From assembly GCA_036961295.1 (NCBI GenBank), contig JBALVX010000002.1, positions 124,001 to 188,000 of the forward strand: DNA of 64,000 bases, given 5' to 3'. The notes under the pieces were generated by a model that worked only from the letters and a program-made list of their open reading frames with translations, had not been told where the DNA came from and did not search any database. Positions 52,376 to 61,218 of this stretch are shown piece by piece; position 1 is the stretch's first letter, and each line of letters starts with the position of its first letter. The stretch is from JAGPUQ01 sp036961295 (GTDB lineage: Bacteria > Pseudomonadota > Gammaproteobacteria > Pseudomonadales > Porticoccaceae). Made by a program: the position numbers and the translations under genes.

Positions 52376-53650
52376 TTATTCGTTGATACGAACGGGCAAA
52401 GAGGTGTAAGTGCGCAGCACGCAAGAATACCCACGCTCGGGTTCGCCGACGACTTCGATGTTCGGCTCTGGCCAGCGCTTGAGCAATTCTTCCCAAAGAA
52501 TTTTTAATTGTAATTCCGCCACTCGGTTACCCACGCAGCGATGGATACCAAAACCAAAGGAAAGATGCTGGCGAGGTCGTTTACGGTCGACAATAAAGGC
52601 TTCCGGGTTTTCAATCGCCTCAGCATCGCGATTAGCAGAGACGTACCACATCACTACTTTATCGCCCTTTTTAATTTTTTTGCCGCCCAATTCAGCGTCC
52701 GCAACTGCAGTGCGACGCATAGAGGCTAGCGGCGTTTGCCAGCGAATCACTTCCGGAATCATCGACTCTATCAACTTCGGGTTGTCGCACAATTTTTGGT
52801 ATTGATCCGGGTTTTGATTTAACGCCAACACACTGCCCGTCATCGAGTTTCGAGTGGTATCGTTGCCGCCGACGATCAACAGGATCAAGTTACCCATATA
52901 TTCTACTGGCGTAATATCGCGCATGGCCTCGGAGTGGGCCATCATTGAAATCAGATCAGGTTTCGGGTCCTGGGCGGCACGCTCGTTCCACATTTTGGTG
53001 AAATAAGCCAACATCTCGCCTAACTCGGCCATTCGTGTTTCTTCGTCGACCAGACCGGAACCCGGTTGGGCGGCTGCGATATCCGACCACCGGGTGAGCT
53101 TGTGACGCTCTTCGAAGGGAAAATCAAATAGTGTAGTCAGCATTTGCGTAGTGAGATTGACTGACACCTTCTCAACCCAGTCAAAGGTTTCGTTCACCGG
53201 CAGTTCTTCAATCATTTTCCGAGTACGGCCACGGATGGTCTCTTCCATTCGAGCCAGGTTCTCCGGGGACACCATCGGGCTAACAACCTTGCGTTGTTCG
53301 TCGTGCTTAGGTGGGTCGAGAGCGATAAACATTTCCACGCCCAAACCCAGATTATCATCCTCGATGGTAATGCCGCCGTTCGCGGTATCCGATGAATAGG
53401 TTTTGTGATCCATCTCAACGGTCATGATGTCCTTGTACTTGGTCACCGACCAATAGGGGCCAAACAGGCTGTCCTTACAATAGTGCACCGGATCTTCTTT
53501 GCGCAGTCGCTCAAAATACGGCCACATGGTGTTGTCGCGAAACAGCTCCGGCTGCGCCACATTGATATCTTCAAGCGGTATTGCATTAACCTCCGCCATA
53601 ACACTGTCGCTAACAGCGGAATCTATAATCTTGGTTCGAGATTCATTCAT
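52376..53650 (-). CDS. Cytochrome P450, CYP153-type hydroxylase
   Basis: 424 residues. The I-helix stretch GGNDTTRNSMTGSVLALNQNP, the segment PLASMRRTA, and heme loop LSFGFGIHRCVGNRVAELQ (thiolate Cys372) are characteristic of CYP153A. The family hydroxylates terminal methyl groups of alkanes, alkyl side chains and terpenes, and epoxidises alkenes. An N-terminal extension of about 45 residues before the first P450 helix also fits. It forms a three-gene unit with reductase and ferredoxin, divergent from a ring-hydroxylating dioxygenase across 383 bp. Confidence 0.92.
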   Translation of the reverse strand: MNESRTKIIDSAVSDSVMAEVNAIPLEDINVAQPELFRDNTMWPYFERLRKEDPVHYCKDSLFGPYWSVTKYKDIMTVEMDHKTYSSDTANGGITIEDDNLGLGVEMFIALDPPKHDEQRKVVSPMVSPENLARMEETIRGRTRKMIEELPVNETFDWVEKVSVNLTTQMLTTLFDFPFEERHKLTRWSDIAAAQPGSGLVDEETRMAELGEMLAYFTKMWNERAAQDPKPDLISMMAHSEAMRDITPVEYMGNLILLIVGGNDTTRNSMTGSVLALNQNPDQYQKLCDNPKLIESMIPEVIRWQTPLASMRRTAVADAELGGKKIKKGDKVVMWYVSANRDAEAIENPEAFIVDRKRPRQHLSFGFGIHRCVGNRVAELQLKILWEELLKRWPEPNIEVVGEPERGYSCVLRTYTSLPVRINE

Positions 53651-54033
53651 TACTATTTACCCCTGCGCCACCCCCATCAGGGTGACCCTTTTGTTGTCGT
53701 CTATGTAAAACAAAGCAGTCAGCTACGCACCATAGGTTTAGCAGCAGCCGGATAACAGGGTCGAAAATGACAAGGAAGCTGCATAAAGTGACAATCTAGC
53801 TACACAATATTTCTGAATTACTCCCGGTTCTGACGACTGTCCTGATCAAAATCCTCGGCCACTCGCCCTTATACCCCTGGATTTGCTGGCGACACAGACC
53901 AGGCTCAGTACCGAAAGACCTTTGGCATAGCCCCAAATGATGACTTATTTGCTGATCTTGCCTATTCCCAGTGTTCCCCCTATATTGAGGCTCTGCCTGA
54001 CCATCGATAAAATTTGCGCACTACGAGGAAGCC
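53651..54033. other. Divergent control region CYP153 / dioxygenase
   Basis: 383 bp without a supported gene. It must hold two outward promoters. A GAGGA site precedes the dioxygenase ATG. In the P450 leader CACCC and GGGTG (near 53675-53695) can pair. I could not name an operator with confidence. Confidence 0.5.
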
Positions 54034-55332
54034 ATGCCCCAGCAAACCACCCCCATCCCCCTACCCTCAGGGGCCGACGGTTTTATTCGCGACGATAGAG
54101 CAAACAACGAATTTTTAGTGCCGCGCAAAGCCTTTACCTCTCCCGAAGTGCTGGCCGCCGAGTACGAACGTATTTTCAGCCAGTGCTGGCTCTATGCGGC
54201 TCACGCCTCAGAATTACCGGAACCAAATAGCTTTGTGTCCCGACGGGTTGGCGGTCGCGAGTTAATTATCAACCGTGATAGCGACGGCAAAATACACGCA
54301 TTTTTCAATGCCTGCAGCCATCGGGGCGCGATGGTGTGCCGAGAAAAAACCGGCAAAAACAAATGGTTTGTCTGTCCCTACCACGGCTGGGCCTTTAACA
54401 GCGCCGGAACCCGAGTTGCTCAAGACAACGAAACCGGGTTTCCCGATGGTTTCTTCGACGGCGGTAGCAAAGACCTGACCAAGGTTGCCAACCTTGCCGT
54501 TTATCGGGATTTTATTTTTATTACCTACAACACCAAAGCCGAGCCTCTTAATGATTACCTGGGCGATGCCGCCGAAATGCTCGACCTGGTCGCGGATCAA
54601 TCGGAGACTGGCATGGAGGTCACCGAAGGTAATCACGAATACAGCATGCGCGCCAACTGGAAGCTGCTACTGGAAAACAGTGCTGACGGTTACCACGCCA
54701 TGGCCACTCATGCCTCCTATTTCGATTACCTGCAATCTACTAACGGTAGTTTTCGCTCCGACTTTAATCCCAGCGACATTGGCGGTGCCTGCACCGCTTT
54801 TGGTAACGGCCATGCCGCCATCGAATACGTCGCACCCTGGGGACGCCCGGTGGCACAGTGGGTACCACAGTGGGGAGACCAGGGTCGCGATGCCGTTAAC
54901 CGGTTAATGGAAACCTTAATAAAGCGTCACGGCGAAGAGCGCGCTCGCCGCATCGGAGAAAAAAATCGCAACATTCTTATTTTTCCCAACCTGGTGATCA
55001 ACGATATTATGGCGCTCACCATTCGTACTTTTCAGCCGGTTAACGAAGGCTATCTGGAAGTAAACGCCTGGTCGCTAGCCCCAAAAGAGGAACACGCCGA
55101 CGTGCGAAAATTTCGCCAATATAATTTTTTGGAATTTCTCGGCCCCGCCGGCTTTGCCACCCCGGACGACGTAGAAATGCTGGAGCTCTGCCAACAAGGC
55201 TATAAAAATATGCCCGAACCCATGTGGAACGACATTTCCAAGGGTATGAGCAAGGCCATCAACGGCAGCGACGACGAATTGCAAATGCGTACCTTCTGGC
55301 GTCGCTGGAATGCGCTGATGACGGCCGACTAA
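54034..55332 (+). CDS. Aromatic ring-hydroxylating dioxygenase, alpha subunit 1
   Basis: A 432-residue Rieske oxygenase large subunit. Rieske ligands Cys94, His96 (CSHRG), Cys114, His117 (CPYHGW). Mononuclear iron: His221 and His226 in the DGYHAMATH block, with Asp218 as the electron bridge and a later Asp in the FATPDDVEMLE segment. The C-terminal GPAGFATPDDVEMLELCQQGY resembles p-cumate/benzoate-type enzymes more than naphthalene-type ones (from memory). It would make a cis-dihydrodiol; it is followed by beta subunit, extradiol dioxygenase and SDR genes. No own ferredoxin or reductase. Confidence 0.92.
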   Translation: MPQQTTPIPLPSGADGFIRDDRANNEFLVPRKAFTSPEVLAAEYERIFSQCWLYAAHASELPEPNSFVSRRVGGRELIINRDSDGKIHAFFNACSHRGAMVCREKTGKNKWFVCPYHGWAFNSAGTRVAQDNETGFPDGFFDGGSKDLTKVANLAVYRDFIFITYNTKAEPLNDYLGDAAEMLDLVADQSETGMEVTEGNHEYSMRANWKLLLENSADGYHAMATHASYFDYLQSTNGSFRSDFNPSDIGGACTAFGNGHAAIEYVAPWGRPVAQWVPQWGDQGRDAVNRLMETLIKRHGEERARRIGEKNRNILIFPNLVINDIMALTIRTFQPVNEGYLEVNAWSLAPKEEHADVRKFRQYNFLEFLGPAGFATPDDVEMLELCQQGYKNMPEPMWNDISKGMSKAINGSDDELQMRTFWRRWNALMTAD

Positions 55333-55382
55333 AACAACAGAACCGCGCTATACAAGAACGCCACAGAATAAATGGAAGCATC

Positions 55383-55862
55383 ATGAGCTATACCCGCGAG
55401 CAAATCGAAGATTTCCTCTACCACGAAGCCGCATTAATCGACGAGTGGAAAACGGAGGATTGGACCAATTTATTTACCGAAGACGCAGAATATTTAATTC
55501 CGCCGACCGAAAACCCCGATGCTAATAAAGACACCGCGCTGTTTATTATTAACGACGACTATCATCGCCTTCAGCAGCGGGCGATACGGCTAGGCAAGCG
55601 CACCGCCCATGCAGAATTCCCCCACTCCATCGTCCGTCATATGATCAGTAACGTGCGCATCATTTCCCAAAGCGCTAACGACCTCGTCGTCAACTACAAT
55701 CAAGTGGTCTACCGATCAAAACGACAAATTACCGACACTTACATTTGCTCCGCTACCCAACATCTGGTGCCGGACGGCGACAGTTTTAAAATTCGCAGTA
55801 AACGCGTCATACTCGCTACCGACACTCTGCGCCCTCAGGGCCGGGTTAGTATTATTTTATAA
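55383..55862 (+). CDS. Aromatic ring-hydroxylating dioxygenase, beta subunit 1
   Basis: Small structural subunit of 159 residues, cystatin-like fold of the RO beta family: IEDFLYHEAALIDEWKTEDW at the N-terminus, LFTEDAEYLIPP, then RTAHAEFPHSIVRHMISNV and a C-terminal RSKRVILATDTLRPQ. ATG 55383 gives the normal length; the open frame extends upstream into the alpha gene but without family match. Forms alpha3beta3 with the preceding subunit. Confidence 0.92.
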   Translation: MSYTREQIEDFLYHEAALIDEWKTEDWTNLFTEDAEYLIPPTENPDANKDTALFIINDDYHRLQQRAIRLGKRTAHAEFPHSIVRHMISNVRIISQSANDLVVNYNQVVYRSKRQITDTYICSATQHLVPDGDSFKIRSKRVILATDTLRPQGRVSIIL

Positions 55863-55971
55863 GCTCTATATTTAGTAGCTTAGTAGACGCGACTCGGCAG
55901 GAACGGGTTAATAAATATAATTTTCGATTATTAAACATCTAGAAATCCTGGAACACAGTTGAGGCCAAACT

Positions 55972-56898
55972 ATGATTCGCTATAAAAAACTCGGTTACGT
56001 CGCGCTCGGTGTCCGCGATATTCAGAAATCTATCCCTTACTATCGAGACACCCTCGGTCTACAGCTCAACGCCGAAGAAAACGATACCGCTTTTTTTTCC
56101 TGCAGCGACGATCACCACAACGTCGTGCTTTGCAACAGCAGCGAGCCGGGCTTATTGCGCGTTGCCTGGGAACTGGAGAGCGATGACGAACTGGATCGCG
56201 CCGCCGCCCACTTAAAAAGCCACGGACTTGAGGTTTACGAAATTCCTGCGGAGGAGAGCGCCGCAATACATCAGGGCCGCACCCTGCGCTTTCAAGAACC
56301 CAACGCCGGTATCTGTTGTGAGTTTTACAGCCAACAACATAAACGCGGTTTAAATTATCAGGCCACCGTGACTAATATTGCTCGCCTCGGCCATGTGGTG
56401 GTGAATTTTCCCGACTGGCCTGTCGCAGTAAAGTTTTTTCAGGAAGTCATGAATTTTAAAGCCTCCGATTACGTCGATGGCTTCATCGCTTTTATGCGCT
56501 GCTATCCCAATCGCTTTCATCATTCTTTTGGGGTTGGCAATGCCAAACTCCGGGGCGGCAAAGCCGGACTGCACCATGTCAACTTTATGGTGACGGACAT
56601 GGACGACATCGGCCGCGCGCTCAATAGAATGCCGGCCAACGATGTGCCGGTGGTATTTGGTCCGGGGCGACACCCTCCCTCCGGCAGTATTTTTTACTAC
56701 TTTCTGGAACCGGACGGCATGACCCTGGAATACAGTTTCGGCATGGAAGAATTCCCGGAAGAAAATCCCCGCAAACCTCGGGTTCTGGAACCACGACCCG
56801 ACTCCGTCGATTACTGGGGTGGTTCGCCTAAAGAGGATTTCGCCAGTGCCGGTGAAATCTTGCCCGCCCAGCCGCAACTGCTGGGCAATAAGTTATGA
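55972..56898 (+). CDS. Type I extradiol ring-cleavage dioxygenase (VOC superfamily)
   Basis: 308 residues with two VOC modules (about 1-122 and 135-260). The C-terminal module keeps the Fe ligands: His141 (RLGHVVVN), His201/202 (GLHHVNF) and Glu253 (TLEYSFG), so it should cleave a catecholic ring next to the diol. A 50-residue tail follows. Between the dioxygenase genes and an SDR with which it overlaps by four bases (ATGA), its substrate is probably the diol made by those enzymes. Role in a p-cumate-like pathway (CmtC analogue) is inferred. Confidence 0.88.
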   Translation: MIRYKKLGYVALGVRDIQKSIPYYRDTLGLQLNAEENDTAFFSCSDDHHNVVLCNSSEPGLLRVAWELESDDELDRAAAHLKSHGLEVYEIPAEESAAIHQGRTLRFQEPNAGICCEFYSQQHKRGLNYQATVTNIARLGHVVVNFPDWPVAVKFFQEVMNFKASDYVDGFIAFMRCYPNRFHHSFGVGNAKLRGGKAGLHHVNFMVTDMDDIGRALNRMPANDVPVVFGPGRHPPSGSIFYYFLEPDGMTLEYSFGMEEFPEENPRKPRVLEPRPDSVDYWGGSPKEDFASAGEILPAQPQLLGNKL

Positions 56899-57668
56899 CG
56901 GAAAATTTGTCTCAACCTCTAGCCGGGCAAGTTGCCATTGTTAGCGGCGCGGCGCAAGGCATCGGTAAGGTCTTGGCAATGGATCTGGCCCGCCGTGGCG
57001 CCAATGTCATGCTGGGGGATATGTCCGCCGAGATTCTCCCTGCGACTGCTCAGGAAATTCGTGAGCTCCACGGCGTGCAGGTGGCAACCCACCTGGCCGA
57101 TCTCAGCACCGAACAGGCAAATAAAGACCTGGTTGCCGCGACACTGAGCGCTTTCGGTAAGGTCGACATATTAGTTAACAATGCGGGCGGAGGCGTAATT
57201 CTGCCTTTTTTGGAGCACACCCCCGAAACTCTCGAAACTACCATTAATCGCAATTTATGGACGGTGATCTGGGCTTGCCGGGCGGCACTACCCAGCATGC
57301 TCAAACAAAATTACGGCCGCATTATTAATATTGGTGCCGATTCCGTGCGCAACGGCCTCTGGGACCACGCCGCCTACAATGCCGCAAAAGGCGGTGTACA
57401 CGGTATTATTACCGGGCTAGCCCGCGAGTATGCTGAAACACCCCTCACCTTTAATGTGGTGGCTCCCTGCGCGGTGCGCACCCAGCAAGTGGACGATATT
57501 AAAGCCTCGATGCCCGAGCTCTACGAAAAATACATTAGTGTAATTCCCAAAGGACGACCCGCAGAAATGCAGGAAGTCGCGGCGGTCGTGAGTTTTCTCG
57601 CAGGCGCAGAAGCGTCCTTTGTCACCGGGCAAGTCATCAGCGTCAACGGCGGCAGCACCATGCTATGA
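56895..57668 (+). CDS. SDR 4, probable cis-dihydrodiol dehydrogenase
   Basis: Classical SDR, 257 residues. SGAAQGIG cofactor loop at 16-23, NNAG near 95-98, catalytic Ser/Tyr/Lys around NIGADSVRNGLWDHAAYNAAK (Tyr in YNAAK), Asp after strand 2 (LGDMS). The Ser position reads Ala-Asp-Ser, slightly shifted from the common form. General style and place match CmtB/BenD-like dihydrodiol dehydrogenases that rearomatise a carboxylated diol. Start overlaps the extradiol gene by four bases. Confidence 0.87.
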   Translation: MTENLSQPLAGQVAIVSGAAQGIGKVLAMDLARRGANVMLGDMSAEILPATAQEIRELHGVQVATHLADLSTEQANKDLVAATLSAFGKVDILVNNAGGGVILPFLEHTPETLETTINRNLWTVIWACRAALPSMLKQNYGRIINIGADSVRNGLWDHAAYNAAKGGVHGIITGLAREYAETPLTFNVVAPCAVRTQQVDDIKASMPELYEKYISVIPKGRPAEMQEVAAVVSFLAGAEASFVTGQVISVNGGSTML

Positions 57669-57725
57669 AAAAATCTAACGAATCTATAAAGCTGATTTAA
57701 GCCAGTCAGCCCGGAAACCTACCCT

Positions 57726-58718
57726 GTGATTATCGACGTACACACACATATCGTCCCCGAATCGTTTCCCGCCTATGCCGGGAAGAATTCCGATGCGCGT
57801 TGGCCAGTCATGAGCGGCTGCGATCACCCCCATCACAAAGCGGTAATGATCGGTGGCAAAAACTTTCGCGAGGTTAGCCATCACTGCTGGGATGCCGGCG
57901 CACGCCTTAAAGAAATGCAGGCCGAAGGCGTCAACCGCCAGGTGCTGTCTCCCATGCCGGAATTACTTTCCTACTGGTTTGATCTGGACGACGCGCTGGC
58001 CATGTGCGACCACACCAACCGCACCATCAGCACCATGGTTGCCAGCGATCCCCAACATTTTTACGGGCTGGGCATGGTACCCATGCAAGACCCGGAACGA
58101 GCTGCGCGAGAGATGGCGCGTCTTAAACGTGATTACGGTTTACTTGGTATAGAGGTCGGCACCAATATTAACGGAACGCCGATTGGCGATCCGAGTTTTG
58201 AGCCAGTGTTTGCCGCTGCGGTAGAACACGATCTGGCGATTTTTGTACACGCCCTACATCCCGCAGGCCTGGAACGAGTGCTCGGCCCACCGGCCATGGC
58301 CGCACTGGTGGCCTTTCCCAATGAAAATGCCTTTGCCGTAGCTTCATTAATTTGCGGAGGCATGCTCACCCGATACCCCAAGCTGCGTATTGCTTTTAGT
58401 CACGGTGGTGGCGGCTTCGCGATGATGTTGCCACGCATGATGCACGGCTGGCGCACCATGGGCGACGCACTGTTTGAACACTCGCCACTGGAATTAGCGC
58501 GCCGTCTTTATTACGACGCCCTGGTTTACGATACGCCAACGCTTAAATATTTAATCGACACCTTCGGCATCGAACAATTATTAGTCGGCACGGACTACCC
58601 TTTTGTTATCCGTGAGAAATCGCCCGGGGATCGCTTAGTAGAATTAAACCTAAGCACCAGCGACCTTGTTCTTCTGCAATCCGGAAATGCGACGCGCTTT
58701 CTAAACTGCGCTGGATAA
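57726..58718 (+). CDS. Amidohydrolase-family decarboxylase (ACMSD-like)
   Basis: 330 residues, amidohydrolase 2 family. Metal ligands His6 and His8 (DVHTH), His175 (FVH), catalytic His226 (FSHGGGG) and Asp290 (GTDYPF) lie almost exactly where ACMSD has 9, 11, 177, 228 and 294. ACMSD and gamma-resorcylate decarboxylase remove CO2 from carboxylated ring-cleavage products or phenols without cofactor. After an extradiol dioxygenase acting on a carboxylated catechol, a decarboxylase is just what is needed. GTG start at 57726. Confidence 0.87.
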   Translation: MIIDVHTHIVPESFPAYAGKNSDARWPVMSGCDHPHHKAVMIGGKNFREVSHHCWDAGARLKEMQAEGVNRQVLSPMPELLSYWFDLDDALAMCDHTNRTISTMVASDPQHFYGLGMVPMQDPERAAREMARLKRDYGLLGIEVGTNINGTPIGDPSFEPVFAAAVEHDLAIFVHALHPAGLERVLGPPAMAALVAFPNENAFAVASLICGGMLTRYPKLRIAFSHGGGGFAMMLPRMMHGWRTMGDALFEHSPLELARRLYYDALVYDTPTLKYLIDTFGIEQLLVGTDYPFVIREKSPGDRLVELNLSTSDLVLLQSGNATRFLNCAG

Positions 58719-58749
58719 ATATTTTATAGCCATTACAAGAGACAAAAAA

Positions 58750-59517
58750 ATGAATCGATTTGAAAATAAAGTCGCCGTTATTACCGGTGGCGCTCGCGGC
58801 ATCGGTCTCGCCGCAGGAAAATTACTTTCAGACGAAGGTGCGAAAGTCCTGCTAGTTGATCTGCAGGAAGATGCCCTACAAGACGCCGTAAAAACTATTG
58901 GCAATGATCGTGTGTCCTATCAGCTTGCCGACGTCAGCCAGCCGGACCAAGTACAAAACTATGTAGCGGTTGCTCTAGAGCGTTACGGAAAAATTGACTG
59001 TTTTTTAAATAATGCCGGTGTGGAAGGGATTGTCGCACCGATTGTTGATTCCCCGGTCGAGGCTTTTGATCAGGTTATGGCCGTCAACGTAAAAGGTGTG
59101 TGGCTGGGATTAAAATATGTGATTCCGGCTATGTTAAAGGACGGTGGCGGCAGTATTGTGATTACCTCTTCTTTGGCGGGCTTGAAAGGTTCGCCCAATC
59201 TGTCGCCCTATGTGGCCAGCAAGCACGCTGTAGTCGGCATGATGCGCGGAGTTTCCCAGGAATATGCCACACAGGGCATTCGTATTAATACGGTAAACCC
59301 GGCACCCATTGAGACCCGCATGATGCGCTCTCTCGAAACCGGATTTGCTCCCGGTCAGGAGGACGCCGCAAAGCAGGAACTAAGCAAAATGATGCCCATG
59401 GGCCGTTACGGCGAACCCGAAGAAGTCGCCCGCTTAATGGCCTTTCTTTGTAGTGACGAAGCGTCTTATTGTTCCGGCGGAACTTATTCTGTCGATGGCG
59501 GCGCATCGGCGATGTAG
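58750..59517 (+). CDS. SDR 5
   Basis: Classical SDR, 255 residues. TGGARGIG at 13-20, NNAG near 86-89, catalytic Ser in TSSLAG, YVASK for Tyr/Lys and Asp after strand 2 (LVDLQ). The end SGGTYSVDGG is usual. It is the last plus-strand gene of the block, 31 bases after the decarboxylase; convergent with the aldolase gene. Substrate unknown. Confidence 0.9.
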   Translation: MNRFENKVAVITGGARGIGLAAGKLLSDEGAKVLLVDLQEDALQDAVKTIGNDRVSYQLADVSQPDQVQNYVAVALERYGKIDCFLNNAGVEGIVAPIVDSPVEAFDQVMAVNVKGVWLGLKYVIPAMLKDGGGSIVITSSLAGLKGSPNLSPYVASKHAVVGMMRGVSQEYATQGIRINTVNPAPIETRMMRSLETGFAPGQEDAAKQELSKMMPMGRYGEPEEVARLMAFLCSDEASYCSGGTYSVDGGASAM

Positions 59518-59613
59518 ACCTTATCGCCCACCAAACAACTGCCATCGAAAAACCACGGATCTTTTAACCATATTTTTTAGTGGAAGAACTTAAACCGAGG
59601 TAACAAGCGCTTT

Positions 59614-60579
59614 TTAAGCAACGCCCAAACTTTTCAATCTATCTAGCAACCACTCGCGCCGCTGTTCCGAAACGTCATCAACTGGCGCCAGTGTATAGCC
59701 GCCATTTAAGCCAATGGCATCGTACCAGGGCTTGAGTAGCGCGAAGGCCGAAGCGTAACTCGCGGTCTGAGCCACATGCCATACGGTTTGGTCCTCAACA
59801 AAATCGGAGACATTCCGTATCGACTTCCACACCTCGTAGGCTTCATCCATTTTTCCAGCCTCGGCCAGTTTTTTGTAGTCCTGGATAACGCTACGCTGTT
59901 TCCCAAATACCGTGTAGTGGAAAGCCGCCCACTGGATAAACGGATAACCCGAACGCAGGTCATCGTAAAAATACTGTTCCATCGGCTCGCTAACAAAAAA
60001 GTCTTCACGCAAATCGCGGCGCAGTTTGATGGTATCGGAACGTCTTAGACTGCCCTGCTTAACGCCAACAATGGTTTCGATATCCGCAAGTCGCTGCATC
60101 AGGTCAAAACTTAACACCGTTCCCGAAACTGGAGTGCGATACAGAATCATGGCCATATCGCTGCGATCGGCCAGGTATTTATAGTAGGAGAAAATTTCGT
60201 CGTCGGTTTTAAGCTGAACTGCCGGGTTCATCACTTCGGCGCTGCGGTAGCCCATTTTTTCAACAGCTTGTATTTTCTCCAGCGCCTGACGGGCACTGAA
60301 ATCGAGAATGATTGTGGAAATATCGATTCGACCATCCACCGCATCGGCAATCACTTCGTGATAGTGCAGCCATTCAGACAGGGTTAAATTCCATGCCTCG
60401 GCGATAAAGCCACCTACTACTATGCCATTCATGCCCATTTCGACAAATTGATCGATGTTATCGCGCATTGCCGGTTCGTCGAGCAACCCGTCTTTGGTAA
60501 AGGGGGTTAGCGGAGCATCATAGAAACCACGCAAATTCTGCTGTGCCCATTGCTTTGCCTCTCCACGCGTATACTCCAT
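59614..60579 (-). CDS. DapA-family aldolase / hydratase-aldolase 1
   Basis: A 321-residue class I aldolase of the DapA/NAL superfamily. Schiff-base Lys174 in GVKQGSL and Tyr147 in LYRTPVSG are present. The family GTTGE loop is replaced by GGFIAEAWN (56-64), keeping the Glu. In aromatic pathways members such as NahE and PhdJ split benzylidene-pyruvate intermediates into an aldehyde and pyruvate. It is paralogous to the gene at 62597-63580; the two flank dioxygenase genes. AGGAG site before ATG. Confidence 0.87.
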   Translation of the reverse strand: MEYTRGEAKQWAQQNLRGFYDAPLTPFTKDGLLDEPAMRDNIDQFVEMGMNGIVVGGFIAEAWNLTLSEWLHYHEVIADAVDGRIDISTIILDFSARQALEKIQAVEKMGYRSAEVMNPAVQLKTDDEIFSYYKYLADRSDMAMILYRTPVSGTVLSFDLMQRLADIETIVGVKQGSLRRSDTIKLRRDLREDFFVSEPMEQYFYDDLRSGYPFIQWAAFHYTVFGKQRSVIQDYKKLAEAGKMDEAYEVWKSIRNVSDFVEDQTVWHVAQTASYASAFALLKPWYDAIGLNGGYTLAPVDDVSEQRREWLLDRLKSLGVA

Positions 60580-60684
60580 CGTTCCACTCCTGGCTCATGT
60601 GTTAGATATTTTGATAAATAGAAAACGAAAACACGGCAAATAATTTAGCATTAGTTACCGTGTTTTTGAAAAACTCTAAAAAAA

Positions 60685-61218
60685 TTACAGAAAAACAGAC
60701 AAGTTTTCGTCGAGCACCACGTGTTGATCAAACACGATATGACGGCGCGCCAAGTACCATGCACCATCGACCAGGCGCAATCGATCCCGTCTTGCTGCCA
60801 CGAACCAGGCTTCTTCGTCCTGACGGCGATTGCGATAAAGAATGATATTAGAAAATACGTTTAATTCATTTTCGTTATCGGTGTATTCCGCCTCTACGTT
60901 GGACACGATGCGGCGGATCCGGGAGGGAGGATCTTCGATCCAGGCCAAACCGGTTTCAAAGCGCTGGATACGATGTTCGATATCGGTGTAGTCATCGTTG
61001 TAGACCGAGGAAGAATTTTCTGGCGTCGGCTCTGGCCGTTTATCCTTACGGAAACGATTTTCCCGAATTGGCAGCCAGTAGTGGATATCGTCCGTTAACG
61101 TCGCCTGCCAGGGGCGAAACTGCTCTCCATCAAGCATTCGAGCTTCACGAAACAGAAAAGACTGAACCACATAATGTAATTCGAGAGCCACCAGGCTCCC
61201 AGGAGTATGAGCACTCAT
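60685..61218 (-). CDS. Aromatic ring-hydroxylating dioxygenase, beta subunit 2
   Basis: 177-residue RO small subunit: VVQSFLFREARMLDGEQFRPWQ, DDIHYWLPIRENRF, NDDYTDIEHRIQRFETG and SRIRRIVSNVEAEYTDN are naphthalene/NidB-type features. The start overlaps the alpha 2 stop by four bases (ATGA). Pairs with alpha subunit 2. Confidence 0.93.
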   Translation of the reverse strand: MSAHTPGSLVALELHYVVQSFLFREARMLDGEQFRPWQATLTDDIHYWLPIRENRFRKDKRPEPTPENSSSVYNDDYTDIEHRIQRFETGLAWIEDPPSRIRRIVSNVEAEYTDNENELNVFSNIILYRNRRQDEEAWFVAARRDRLRLVDGAWYLARRHIVFDQHVVLDENLSVFL

